From positions 1,116,001-1,180,000 of the forward strand of contig JAGMUV010000002.1 of assembly GCA_020744425.1 (NCBI GenBank): a DNA stretch of 64,000 nt. The letters run 5' to 3'. The position numbers were made by a program, and so were the translations under genes. The notes under the pieces were generated by a model that saw only the letters and a program-made list of their open reading frames with translations, made no database searches and had not been told where the DNA came from. This document shows, one piece after another, positions 49,351-59,693 of the stretch (position 1 is its first letter; every line of letters starts with the position of its first letter). Origin of the DNA: Dactylonectria macrodidyma. Its lineage: Eukaryota > Ascomycota > Sordariomycetes > Hypocreales > Nectriaceae.

Positions 49351-52300
49351 CTACGATTGCAGTTGCTGTTGCATTTGCATTTGCAATTGATGCTGTTGCA
49401 GTTGTCGCTTTCGCTGCAGTTTTTGCAGCTCTATCATTTGCAGCAGCATCTGCCCTTTCTGTTGTTTCAGGTTTAATTTCTGATGCAAGATCACCCGTGA
49501 TGGCAGCCCATGCTGTTGTTGCGGTTGATCTTGCTGCAGTTGGCGTAGTTTCTGCCGTTGTTGCAGTAGCTGCTGCTGCTGCACCTCCTGCTCTGCTTCT
49601 AGCGCCTTCAAACTCGCCTGTTGCTGTTGCTGTTGCTGTTGTAGCGCCTGCTCCCCAAATTGTCCCGGTGACTGCATATCCCGCCGTCGCGGTTCCTGTT
49701 CCTGACATTGGTTTTGGATTTGCTGGATCGACTTCACTCGGCGAACTCGTCCTAGATCGCGTATAGTCCGTCGAGGAGGGCTGGGCTTGTGATACTTGTT
49801 GGTATGGGCCTTTAGAGCCTGGACTGACACAAACGAAGGAAACTGGCAACCAGGAAAAGGTCATTGAAGGCTCCGAATGTGAGACTTCTCATGATCCAGG
49901 CACTCTTTTTCGCTCTCAAAGCCCATTGAGCCCCGGCAGCAAGATTTTAGTCGACATGTGAATGCCGATATCCGGAAATGGGATTTGAATGAGTCTAGTT
50001 CTTTGGTGGTAACCCCTGGACAGGTATCTTGGTTAAGCAACACCCTGACGATCTTTTGATAGGACACGAGCATGGCCGAGATAGGCTCAGTGGAAGCTGA
50101 ATTGAGAGACTCTTGGCTGGGTTTATCAGCAGCTATATATGTGGTTAGCTAATTGTGGGCCATGAGAGATGCCAAACGAAAACTTACAAGACACTTGGAG
50201 AATTTCGAATTCGAGACGTTTGAGGGATCTGATCTTCAAAGCCTCATCAACACATCTATGCAGTGAATCATGTTCCTGCAGCAATGCCAACCGCTCATCC
50301 GAGACCTTGTCACTTGTACGAGTGTTCCCAAATATGGAAATGCCATGAGTTTTATCTAACTCATCCACTAGCTGAAGAGCGAGGCGGGAAAGTCTCGAGG
50401 CTTGGTGAAATCCGCCACTAGACTCAGCATGCGATAAAACATACTCGGTCCAGTATTCGGTGGCATAGACGTGGAGGCCATGTAGTCCTCTTGCCACGCG
50501 TCGATGTTTGGACTCTTCTGGGTATTTCTCATTGAAGACCCAAGTCCCGGATATGAGAGAAGCAATAGATGCTAAACCATGCTCCTGAATTGCTTCTTGT
50601 TCATGTATGATTACATTACTAGAAGGTGTCTGGAGAAATCTGGGCCGTGACTTAGCAATGGCCGATCATGTCAGACACACTCATCACTTACTCTTTCACA
50701 GATATGTGAATGAAAGCTAATGTGGTATCTGGCCTCTGCTCAACAAGAGAGCTACACATGTCCATTAAATATTGGGGCGCAAGGTTGGTGACATCCGGGT
50801 TACCAGAGCTATAGGAGAGGGCGGACAAGAATTCGAGTTGTCGCAAGGGACGCTTTGCGAAGGCAACCCAACCAAGCAGGCTCTTCACGTGAGCGACTGA
50901 CCGAGAATTCAATTAAACGAGCATTTCAGTTAAAATATTTCGGTAGCTAAAACCATGTCAGCATTTATCAGATAGGCTATCGTGAAGCAAGATGTACAAA
51001 TCAGCGAGTTCCTCGGGTAATTGGTTCATGGAGGTCTTTATCTCATCGTAATTGTAGAAAATGTTGCGAGAGAGATAATCTAGAATAAGCCGGGCATAAA
51101 GAAACATTCCTTTAGATAGCGTTAGATATTATACTGTTTCCAGTAGTGCTGCTGTAGCTTACCATCGGTTTTGTTGATGATCATGTCTTGGATCTCATCC
51201 AGCTCACTTTGTTCAATCCCAAGTTGAGAGAACCTTTCGTGCAGGACTTGCAGCCTGTGACATATGTACTGCCGAATTGCGCTACGCATGGAATCTTTTT
51301 CCTCAGTGAGAGAAATGACTTGTCTTTTGCGAAGACGACCTAGAGCGATCGATGAAATGCGGCTAGATACCAAGACTTTGCAAGTGATCCCACCAGGAAT
51401 GGAAGACTTGGTGATTTGGTTGATCAGGTTTGTGAGAGTGGTCTGCGTTTTTGGCTCACACTCATCCAAGCCATCGATGATGACCAGATGTACTCCGCTT
51501 GGTTCGGCTCACTAGACATGTTTCTGAGGAGAGTCTGCAGAAGCTGTTCGAGGAAGCTAGATGAAGGCGATTTCTTACCCACGACGCACTCTTGGTAGAC
51601 ATAGGCCACCAAGTCGTCGTCTTTTCGGAGAAGTTGAACGAGCATCGACTTCAATATGTGCTCATACGTGGTAGATGTCGCATATAAGGAATTGCAAAAA
51701 TGGTGAATGACAAACGACTTCGCTGCCTTCATGAAGTTGATAAGTTGACTAGATAGAACACTCTTGCCAGACCCAGGTGCTCCTTGTAACCAAAGGATAG
51801 CTGTATCTGGCTTCCGTTGACACCAAGAACGAACTTTTGGGTTCTGAAGGACCCATTCACAGGTTCCTGGATACTCAGAACCTTGCGTCGATACTGAACT
51901 GAATATGATCAATTGGTCCGATTCGTTTAGATTTAACCACGATCTAATGGTTTCGAGGCGCTGGGCAGCCTGGTCCTCTTCGAACTTGTGAACCGAGGCG
52001 AGACTCTCTTCTGCCAAGAACGAAGGTCTTGGCGCATCTTCTGTTCCTCAGAAATATTGTAAGCATTTGCCTCGGTGTCGATCAGCTGCCCATGGCGCTT
52101 TAAGTCTTCAAGAATGTTCTCAAAACGCCTCTGAAAGCGGCCCCATGTGGTGAGGAATAGCAACTTCCAGCCTTGATCCTGTCAGCTAAGTTGGCATCGA
52201 GAGGACTTGGGACTCACTATTCCGATGAACAAACTTGTATGCGTGCTTATGGAATTGCAGAATACTAGTATAGAAAACGGCTAAAGTCTGCTGGAAATTT

Positions 52301-52713
52301 GAGTCAGTAGCGAGGGCAGCGCTGAGCCGCTCAAACCGGCCGAGTGACGAGGCAATGCTAGCATATGCTTTTTTGATCTGCTCGAATGCCTCCACGTACT
52401 CCGAAGCGATACGTAGGATAAGTGTGATGGGAGCCCATATCCATGGCAGAAATGGGGTGCCATTGCAGAGGATATCAACCACCTTGGAGTAGTGCTCGAG
52501 GCCATTGAACAGGGGCATAAGCCGTCGCATATAACGTAGGGATTGTCTCGCAGCAAGTTGGTTCTCAATATCGAGAGCGGCCTTTTTGACATCCTGCAGA
52601 GCGATCTGACCAAAAGCGCGAGAGTCTCCTGGACTGATGGTTCGGTTGAGTTCTTCAAAGGCCACCCTCATGGTTTGCCTCGCAAGAGCGGATATCGCAG
52701 GCGCTCTCTGCAT
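49351..52713 (-). pseudogene. Decayed NLR: DUF7708-like, NACHT P-loop, winged helix, C2H2, poly-Q
   Basis: Recognisable parts in order on the minus strand: MQRAPAISALARQTMRVAFEE start and a DUF7708-like helical region (52218-52713 and 52171 downward), P-loop GAPGSGKS, Walker-B-like VIIDGLDEC, a winged-helix stretch (SLLGWVAFAKRPLRQLEFL, FIHISVKEFL), two C2H2 fingers and a Gln-rich tail. Good introns are 52172-52217, 51110-51162, 50947-50997, 50640-50691 and 50133-50187. The frame breaks four times: a frameshift near 52020-52030 (after LRSW), a second near 51495-51510 (just before IIDGLDEC), TAA at 50913-50915 (between TEMLV and LNSRSV) and TGA at 49861-49863 where the first Cys of finger 2 belongs. 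No GT-AG intron of realistic size removes any of them. Intact relatives are STAND receptors implicated in fungal self/non-self recognition. Either a true pseudogene or several sequence errors; the former is likelier. Confidence 0.8.
49380..49700 (-). repeat. CAG/CAA-rich low-complexity tract (poly-Gln coding)
   Basis: On the minus strand this reads as Gln-rich peptide (QQQQQQQQ near the start of the tract, then alternating Q/L/K) at the tail of the decayed NLR. The same DNA gives Ala/Val/Thr-rich frames on both strands, which are artefacts of the triplet composition. Confidence 0.75.
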
Positions 52714-53110
52714 TTTGACGAGATTGTTGAGAACTGGGCGACGTGATTTTGAAGAAATGAAAAGAGGAAGGGTTTGGCAGCATTTTGGCGGCGTTTTTGA
52801 CACTACATGTGGCTGAGTTGGCGGTGTTGGGCTGAGAGCCTCGCGGCAGACTACAATGCGATGCAGGGAGATATAAGCCAGTCAAACAAGGAAATGACCG
52901 CCGCTCTGCAACATCCCGGCTACCTTGAGTTGCCTACAGGAGGCAGCTCGCCAGCGGTTCGTCCAATGAGGCTGTGCCAGCTGTCAAAAAATGACCTCTC
53001 AAATGAGTCTCGACGTGAGAGGATATATGCCAATCTCATTATCACTCATGAGCCGCCCTAGAATCTATTGACGAGAGTTTGAGACGCCCAAGCCGTCTGA
53101 ACTATCCAAG
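52714..53110. promoter_or_regulatory. Shared divergent spacer of the NLR and SNF2 genes
   Basis: 397 nt lie between the starts of the decayed NLR (-) and the SNF2 ATPase gene (+), so the two would share one bidirectional promoter. No specific factor site is identified; the call rests only on geometry. Confidence 0.4.
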
Positions 53111-56100
53111 ATGGATCCGGATCAACACCCAGCAAAGCGACGTCGCCAGGACCAGACACCAGCAGCTAGTGCTTTGCCAGCTGGACAGCGGAGCTGGAAC
53201 GATCATAGGTTATGCCCACCTCGTTACGCTGAGCAGACACCATATCAGTATCAACACATAGCTTCGCTGCCTTGTCCTACTCCTATGCCCTTCACCACTC
53301 CGGGTACCCCCTCTCATAACCCTGCTTCGCAAGGACTCTAAAACTCCCTGGTGGCACAAAACTTCACCGCGCTACAATACTTTGATCCGTACCAGCAACA
53401 AAACATAGTGGGCATGCAATTAGTGCCCAACTCCTGCGAGCCTCCGATGGGTGGTACCTGGTCCCCCCCTGAGCCGTTCAACCCTATATTGACATGGCCA
53501 CCGATTAGCCAAACACACGATGGACCTTGGCCCAGCAACATAAATCCTCAACAAGTAGCTCATGCCAATGCTGCTTACGGTCATACTCACCAAAGCAATC
53601 TACCATTCTTCCAGCAATTCCCGATGTCCTTCAATGACCTGATGCCACCAAACCCTAGTGACGTTGTGTTGCTTCAACCACCCCTCACTGGAATTGAACA
53701 AAGTACCATCGTTTGCTTTGGAATGGTAAATACATGTATACTAGATACTCTCTCATTGATATGAAACTGAAAATATGCGTAGGTCCCAGCCATCTCTGCC
53801 AGATGTGAGTTGCAAAAGTCATGCGAAGCCATATCGTCACCCTTCGAAGTCGATTTGGACTCCTCAAATAAATTCAGTTCTGCAAGTCGATCAGATCTCT
53901 GTGGTCAGATTCCGTCGGACTATGGTCAGATGATTCAGGGTCTTCTCGACGATAAGACGTTGACTCTTTACACATCGTGTACTATCACCGACCCTCGTAC
54001 GGCTAAGAGGGCTCCGACCAGCTCAGAGCTTCTAGTTTGTTCTCTAGAAGTCACTGTCTATGGGCCTTTGAAAATCTTCGACGAGATAGGTAGCTGGTTC
54101 GATGAATACGGTGTGTACCTCCAGGATCCACGTAAGTGTCACCTGGAAGTCAAATACTGCAACCCGCAAAGGCTATCATCGGATGATATTGCTTCTTGCC
54201 CTTCACTTATTGAAGTAGTGTCTCGAACATCGATACCTGTCAATCTCCAAGACATTCCAAGGCGGCCTGAGTTGTTAGATGCTTTGAGCAGTCAGGTTGA
54301 CTTGGACGAGACACCACAGCCTTCTGCGATACTCGGAAACCTGAAGAGGTAATTGACTCCTACGAATCTCTACAAATAGTCCGGGCCTTCCGTACTGACG
54401 AGGACAAAGACACCAAAAACAAGCTCTCACATTCATGCTTCGTAGAGAGCGTGGCTGGAATTTTCGCCATCAGTACCCAGACATCTGGGAGATATTAGAT
54501 ACTGAGCAAGGGAGATTGTGAGTTCTACCCAGCACAAGCAGTTGAAGTACACATTCAGTCGTTGCGGCACTTGATAGATGATATTTTAGGCTTGGAAAGC
54601 TGCTCTTGCATTGTCATATACGAAGATATCGTTTCTCACTTACACTATTTGATGCCTGGGATGTATTTGAGTGTCACCTTAGCTAACGCAGTCTAGTTTC
54701 TTCAACCTAGTATCCGAAACCCACCAATTTGAAGAGCCTGCACCGTTTTACGGTGGTATCATCGCCGACCCAATGGGCCTCGGGAAGACGCTTACAATGA
54801 TCGCCTTAGCAGCAACTGATCTCGATAGCAATGACGCTCATGCTCAGCCAGGTGCCAGTGGAGATGATAAACGATATATCCCTGCAACCCTCATAGTCGT
54901 ACCCCCGCCGCGTATGTTCGTGCTACATTCTGTCTCGGATCATGGCTTACACCTTTCTAGTTCTTGGCACATGGGAAGACCAGTTGTCAGAGTAGGTTGA
55001 ATGAGCCGCCTGATCAAAATTACCCTAACAAGTGACTAGGCATGTTGTCGCTGGTGGATTGAGTTGCCGCCGACATCATGGGAAAAATCGATTGACTGCT
55101 ACTGGCGACCTCAATGGTGTAAACATTGTGTTGACCACGTATCACACCATCTCCGCCGAGTGGAATTCGGACAGGGGTGGTTCAGGCTCGGTTTTGTTCT
55201 CAGTCCATTGGAAGAGGATCGTTCTCGATGAAGGTGAGTGATGGTGTGTTGAGATTTGAAGACGGGGTTTAGAGCTGACTAGGAGGTAGCGCACTTCATT
55301 CGGAATGGTAACTCAAGGATGGCACATGCTGTGTGTGCGCTAGATGCCGTGGCTCGATGGGCTGTTACTGGTACTCCAATCCAGAATCGTCTCAGCGACA
55401 TCGCATCGCTCTTCAAGTTCATCCGAGCGTATCCACACACCGACCCAAAATGCTTTGAAGCCGATATCTCCCGTCTCTGGAAGCTAGGAGAAGACGAGGA
55501 AGCCGTCAAGAGACTGAAGCGTCTGTCAGCTTGTCTTCTACTCCGTCGAGCCAAAGACACCATCAGTCTACCACCCCGTCGAGATACCCAATGCCCTGTT
55601 GACTTCAATCAAGAAGAGAGAGTTTTGTATGATGAGATGCGTAAGAAAGCTGTCATTAGTATCGATGAAACCCTCCAGGGAGACTCCGAACAGGCCAGGG
55701 CAGGCGTTTATGTGAACGTCCTACAACAAATTGAGTCGTTGCGACTGATCTGTAACTTGGGCGTTCACTACCACACAAGGCAGGACAACACAACTCGTTC
55801 TACTCAGGAGATGGAAGAATGGGCCGGTATTGCCCAACAGACATTCAATATTCAACAGCAAATGGCTCCAGTCATTTGCTTGCGATGTTCATCCATCATC
55901 GACGTCAACGAGACCCTCCTTGACGACCCAGCGGCAACTCATCAGGCTCCTAAATTCACCCGCTGTCTAAAATTTGTTTGCAGTGATTGCACTCAAAAAG
56001 GTTTTAAACGCAAGAACGGACTAGCATGCGGTCATAAGCCCTCTTGCCCTGTGGCTCCCATATCTACTAGCGGTAGCGCTTTTGAATCGAGCTCATGCTT

Positions 56101-56943
56101 GATGAGTCCACAGACAAGAACATCGTCCCTCCGTCTTCCATCAAAGATAGAGGCTCTTGTGGCAGACATTAAAGCTCTGCCCCAGGACACCAAATGGTAA
56201 TAGTCAGTTTCTAAAACTAAGTTTCTTTTTCTGATCCATCTACAGTATTGTCTTCTCAACATGGAGGTTGACTCTTGATCTGGTCCAAGCTGGACTGGAG
56301 GCAGCCTCTATACAGACCATCCGATTCGACGGCAAAGTGCCTCAGAAGGAGCGCCAGATTGTCGTGGAAAAGTTCAAGACTCAGCTAGATGTTCGCATCA
56401 TGCTTCTTACGCTATCGTGTGGTGCCGTAGGGCAAGTTGCTTTAAAGCCAGAGTGGCGTGTGACAACCAGCAGCTAATATTTCGCTCAGCCTCACCCTTA
56501 CTGTAGTCACGCGAGCTTACCTGATGGAACCTCATTGGTAAGTTCCGGAAGTAGTTCCCGTAGTCTCTGCGTTCTTCAACTCATCATTCAGGAACCCAAC
56601 GCTTGAGGAACAGGCCCTTGCCCGAATCTACCGAATAGGACAAACGAAGGAAGTGACAACTGTGCGATTTTACGTGCGAGATTCATTCGAACAGGTACGT
56701 TCGCCACAACCCCCCCCCCCCCAAAAAAAAAAAAAAAAAAAACGGCCAAGGATATGCATGCTGGTAGTTGGGTAGCAAGTTATGGAGATCCAGGAGTCGA
56801 AGAAACATCTGGCAGGCGTGTTGCTTTCGCCCCATGACGGTGGGCAGACGGACGAAAGCCTTGGAGGCCTGCATGTGAGTGTCATTTCCCAACACGAAAT
56901 ATTTTTGCTAATGTACTTTCAGAGGCTACGGCAGCTACTTTGA
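53111..56943 (+). CDS. SNF2-family ATPase of the HLTF/RAD5/RAD16 type, premature stop near 5' end
   Basis: Twelve exons fit: 53111-53725, 53783-54348, 54410-54517, 54697-54911, 54961-54991, 55040-55233, 55290-56196, 56246-56431, 56490-56537, 56592-56694, 56776-56874 and 56923-56943. Motifs: MGLGKT (motif I, in ADPMGLGKT, where family members usually have ADD/ADE), VLDEAH (motif II, split by an intron), GTPIQNR (motif III), a degenerate Cys-rich RING-like stretch (CLRCSS, CSDC, CGHKPSC), then the C-terminal lobe FSTWRLTLD, LLTLSCGAVG and LARIYRIGQT (motifs V/VI). Such proteins remodel chromatin or act in DNA-damage tolerance. Oddities: an in-frame TAA at 53339-53341, 76 codons after the ATG, and a GC-AG intron at 56432-56489. 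Translation may begin downstream (ATG near 53416), or the gene is decaying. Confidence 0.75.
56432..56489 (+). other. GC-AG intron in the SNF2 gene
   Basis: The donor is gcaagt and the acceptor ctcag, 58 nt. Splicing rejoins LTLSCGAVG to LTLTVVTRAYLMEPHW exactly as the SNF2 motif V region requires. No GT donor nearby restores this frame and sequence. Confidence 0.8.
56711..56742 (+). repeat. C12-A20 homopolymer pair inside an intron
   Basis: Twelve C followed by twenty A, lying in the SNF2 intron 56695-56775. The exact length may be affected by sequencing. Confidence 0.8.
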
Positions 56944-57273
56944 TGATTGTTGGAGTTTGAAGGAGAATTACTAGTCGCACATGGTAACATATGCTATTTG
57001 TACGAATGCGCCACATGAAAGGGCCAGAAGAAATTCTGCAAATTTGCAAAGACGCCATTTGACGTGCGCTGCCTAGAAACATAGCTCTAAGTTAGTCCCT
57101 AAAGGGTGGTCTCATGTGACTATAGAAGATGACCGCGAAGATGCTCCCAACTACGACATACCGAGTCCACCCACTTCCCAAAGGATGACAATAGTAGTTT
57201 CCTAAAGAATGTTTAGAACAAAACTATTACGAACTAGCGTAGCACTTACCGCAGCATAACGGAAATCCACTTT
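56944..57273. other. Convergent 3' flanks, no gene seen
   Basis: Short spacer between the SNF2 gene end (+) and the metalloprotease gene end (-), A/T-rich, with no coding sequence recognised. Confidence 0.45.
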
Positions 57274-58137
57274 TCAGGACGCGTAGAGATTCCGGATACC
57301 CTTTAGGTCATCTGCTGTCAACCTGCGGTTCATGACGTTTTCATAAACGAAGGGATAAATGATAGCTCCCAGGACCTCGGAATGCTTGAGTCCGAGAATG
57401 TGGTCAAGTTCGTGCAGGCCAACCGTTTCCAAGTCAAGAGCACCGGGAACAGCACCATCAGCCCACTTGGGCTCCTCGTCATCAAAGTGGAGGGGCAAAG
57501 GAGTCGTCTTGACAATTAGAGAATACCCTGGAGGAAAATCTGCATGAGCTGCCACGCCACCAACCACCGAGTGATCAGGGTCGTTGGCTTGACGGAACTC
57601 GATGAAGATGTCGAGGTTCTGGCCAGGAGCAACCTTGGTAAATGAGAGAACAACTCCAGAATTTGCCCAGGTAGTCATAGCCCGTGTCACGGAGGCTTTG
57701 AAGATGTCGGCGCTGAGCTGAGTGGACTGCTTTCCGAAACAGAACGTGAGGTCACGATGCTTCCAGGATCCGAAGACTTGGAGATCCACGGGATCTAAAA
57801 CATCGGAGACTCCGCAACGGCATGCAGTCATGGCTTCTTTCATCTGGGGTCCGAACACGCCGTCCACCTCGAGCTTGAAGAATTTCTGAAAGCCATGAGG
57901 GCTGCCTCTGTATGCCCGTCCACCTCTTCATGAGATACAGTAGTGGGCAGTGGCATGTACCCATAGTTCTTTGAGATAGTTTTGCCATGGTGGCATCTTG
58001 CTTGTCTCCAAGGCAGAAATTTGGCGTGCATTTGATCTTGGCCAAGTCGACGGGGACATGGGGCCAATGGCGCCCCTTAATAGATGCAATATCCATAGCA
58101 AAGCAACTTTTCGAGATGGCTTGGATTCAAGGTACAT
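57274..58137 (-). CDS. Matrixin (M10-type) metalloprotease, probably frameshifted
   Basis: The 3' exon (57274-57885) encodes a compact matrix-metalloprotease domain: cysteine-switch-like ACRCGVSD, and the zinc-binding signature [11 protein letters not shown] at 57382-57414 (HExxHxxGxxH). The expected Met-turn reads AIIYP, with Ile where Met is normal. Upstream the frame is broken. One reading uses a 75-nt intron (57886-57960) to join [12 protein letters not shown] to [12 protein letters not shown], giving 262 aa. But the excised piece itself encodes GYMPLPTT and [11 protein letters not shown], typical of the peptidoglycan-binding-like domain that precedes this catalytic domain, so two small frameshifts (near 57955 and 57887) are more likely. 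No clear signal peptide can be fixed. The enzyme would act outside the cell on protein substrates; activity today is doubtful. Confidence 0.55.
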
Positions 58138-59693
58138 ATTTTGAGATTTCCGGAGCCTCGAGATTTATGATATCGGTTGATGTGGAGCAATGTTTTGTCA
58201 CGCGAGAGACACCCATTCTCTCATTCAGATTTATTCAGCTAGCCACCTACACATGAGCCAGACAATAATTCTTTGGCAACGCTTGGCGAAGCACCATGAA
58301 AGGATGGCTGGCCAACCAGAGAGGAGAATGTATCTGGCTGCATTTCGTAGCGGAAGCTGTATGCATGCGGACTTGTCAGACACCACTAGCGGCGCTGATT
58401 CGCTCAACTGTCCAAAGCGCATTTCATGTCACCCTCTCCGGGATCCCCGGTAGCAAGTCATTTTCAGTGCGTCCCGTGCAGATTCAGTCGTACAAAATGG
58501 CCGTAGTGTGATTTGTATTGGTTTGTAGCTGCAATTCTTGAGCCTTGGAGCCAAAAGTCACAAGCGCAGTCGTCATGTTCCAAGTAAGAGTTGAGTTCTA
58601 GTGGTGTAAGCGCCCAGCGTAAGCTGCACCCGAGTACTTGGCATCCCCATGGGGTATCATAGTACGGGCAAATGCTAGCTGAGTTGATGCACTTTCAAGC
58701 CATAACCTCGTATTGGCTCACTCTCATTCGCAAAAAAATACACCGTGCAAGATAAGGTAGCGACTCCCTTGCTCTGTCATCCGTGTAAATGTCGGCTCTA
58801 TGCCAAGTAGTGTTGGTGCCAATTCCCAAGGCTATCGCGTGTGACCAAGGCCGACGTGAACAAAGCATAGGCGATTACAACGGCCAGAACCGTGTTCATG
58901 GCTTCGCTATACGTCTGTCTTCTCTAGATTCTGTTTTTTTCTCTCTCGGTTTCAATTCCAACGAACAACTCTACCCTCTATCGCCCACCTAGTCCATTGC
59001 CATGGCCAGGGGCATGTGTCTCTTACTCACTGACAGAGCCCTTGACTTCGCAGTTTGATACATCAGAAACATACGCCTGTTTCCTCACATAATATAATAT
59101 TCGTGAGATATCTAGGGCTAATCTGTAGTGCGATTACGTGTATACCTTGCTGAACTCAGGATCAAGTCAAATGCCCAATCCCGTATGACGAGAGACACCA
59201 GTAATGCATGTTGTCGAACTCGAATTTATCTTGATGACAGTTTATTTCTCGAAAACCCCAGATTATCTTATTGTTTTCTTTCCCAATAGTTTGCACGTCA
59301 AGCATGAGGAACCTGTTGGACCTCTTTGAATCGCTTCAACCATGTGGGCCACAGGGGGGGATCCGCAAATCTGCAGCAGTCTCATCAACGCCAGCAAAAT
59401 CTACAGATTTTCGACCTCATCCAAACGACGGGCCTCAGCCCAACTTGACTGACTCGATATTCAGATTCCTCTCATCGGCTCACTCAAAGCATTCCATCGA
59501 CTTCCAGCTTCACGCATCGGAATGAAAGGTGGGGCTCTTCTTCTGAACTGGGATCAGGTGACTCTGCACGTGCCGCATCTGAATCGGATTTTCCCGTTAG
59601 CCGAATCGCGAATTGCTGGTCCGGCAAAGATTCGTGCCAGCTGCCTCATTTGAGCTCACCCAAGCAACAACCTCATCCCTCAGCTCAGCCATC
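58138..59693. other. Intergenic region between divergent genes, no gene seen
   Basis: About 1.55 kb between the metalloprotease (-) and ATP synthase delta (+). No supported coding sequence. The last ~100 nt are the leader of the ATP synthase gene. Confidence 0.45.

Noticed and set aside
49265..49864. Ala/Thr-rich 199-codon frame overlapping the poly-Q tract
   Set aside because: Frame-shifted reading of CAG/GCA triplets; the Gln frame continues the zinc-finger protein and is the real one.
51500..51530. A 20-nt GT-AG segment (gtgagc...cggag) that would repair one NLR frameshift
   Set aside because: Too short for a spliceosomal intron in these fungi, and the residues it would remove fit the family pattern.
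57752..58096. Open frame starting [14 protein letters not shown] upstream of the protease
   Set aside because: It runs out of frame with both the prodomain-like peptides and the catalytic domain; better explained as a shadow.
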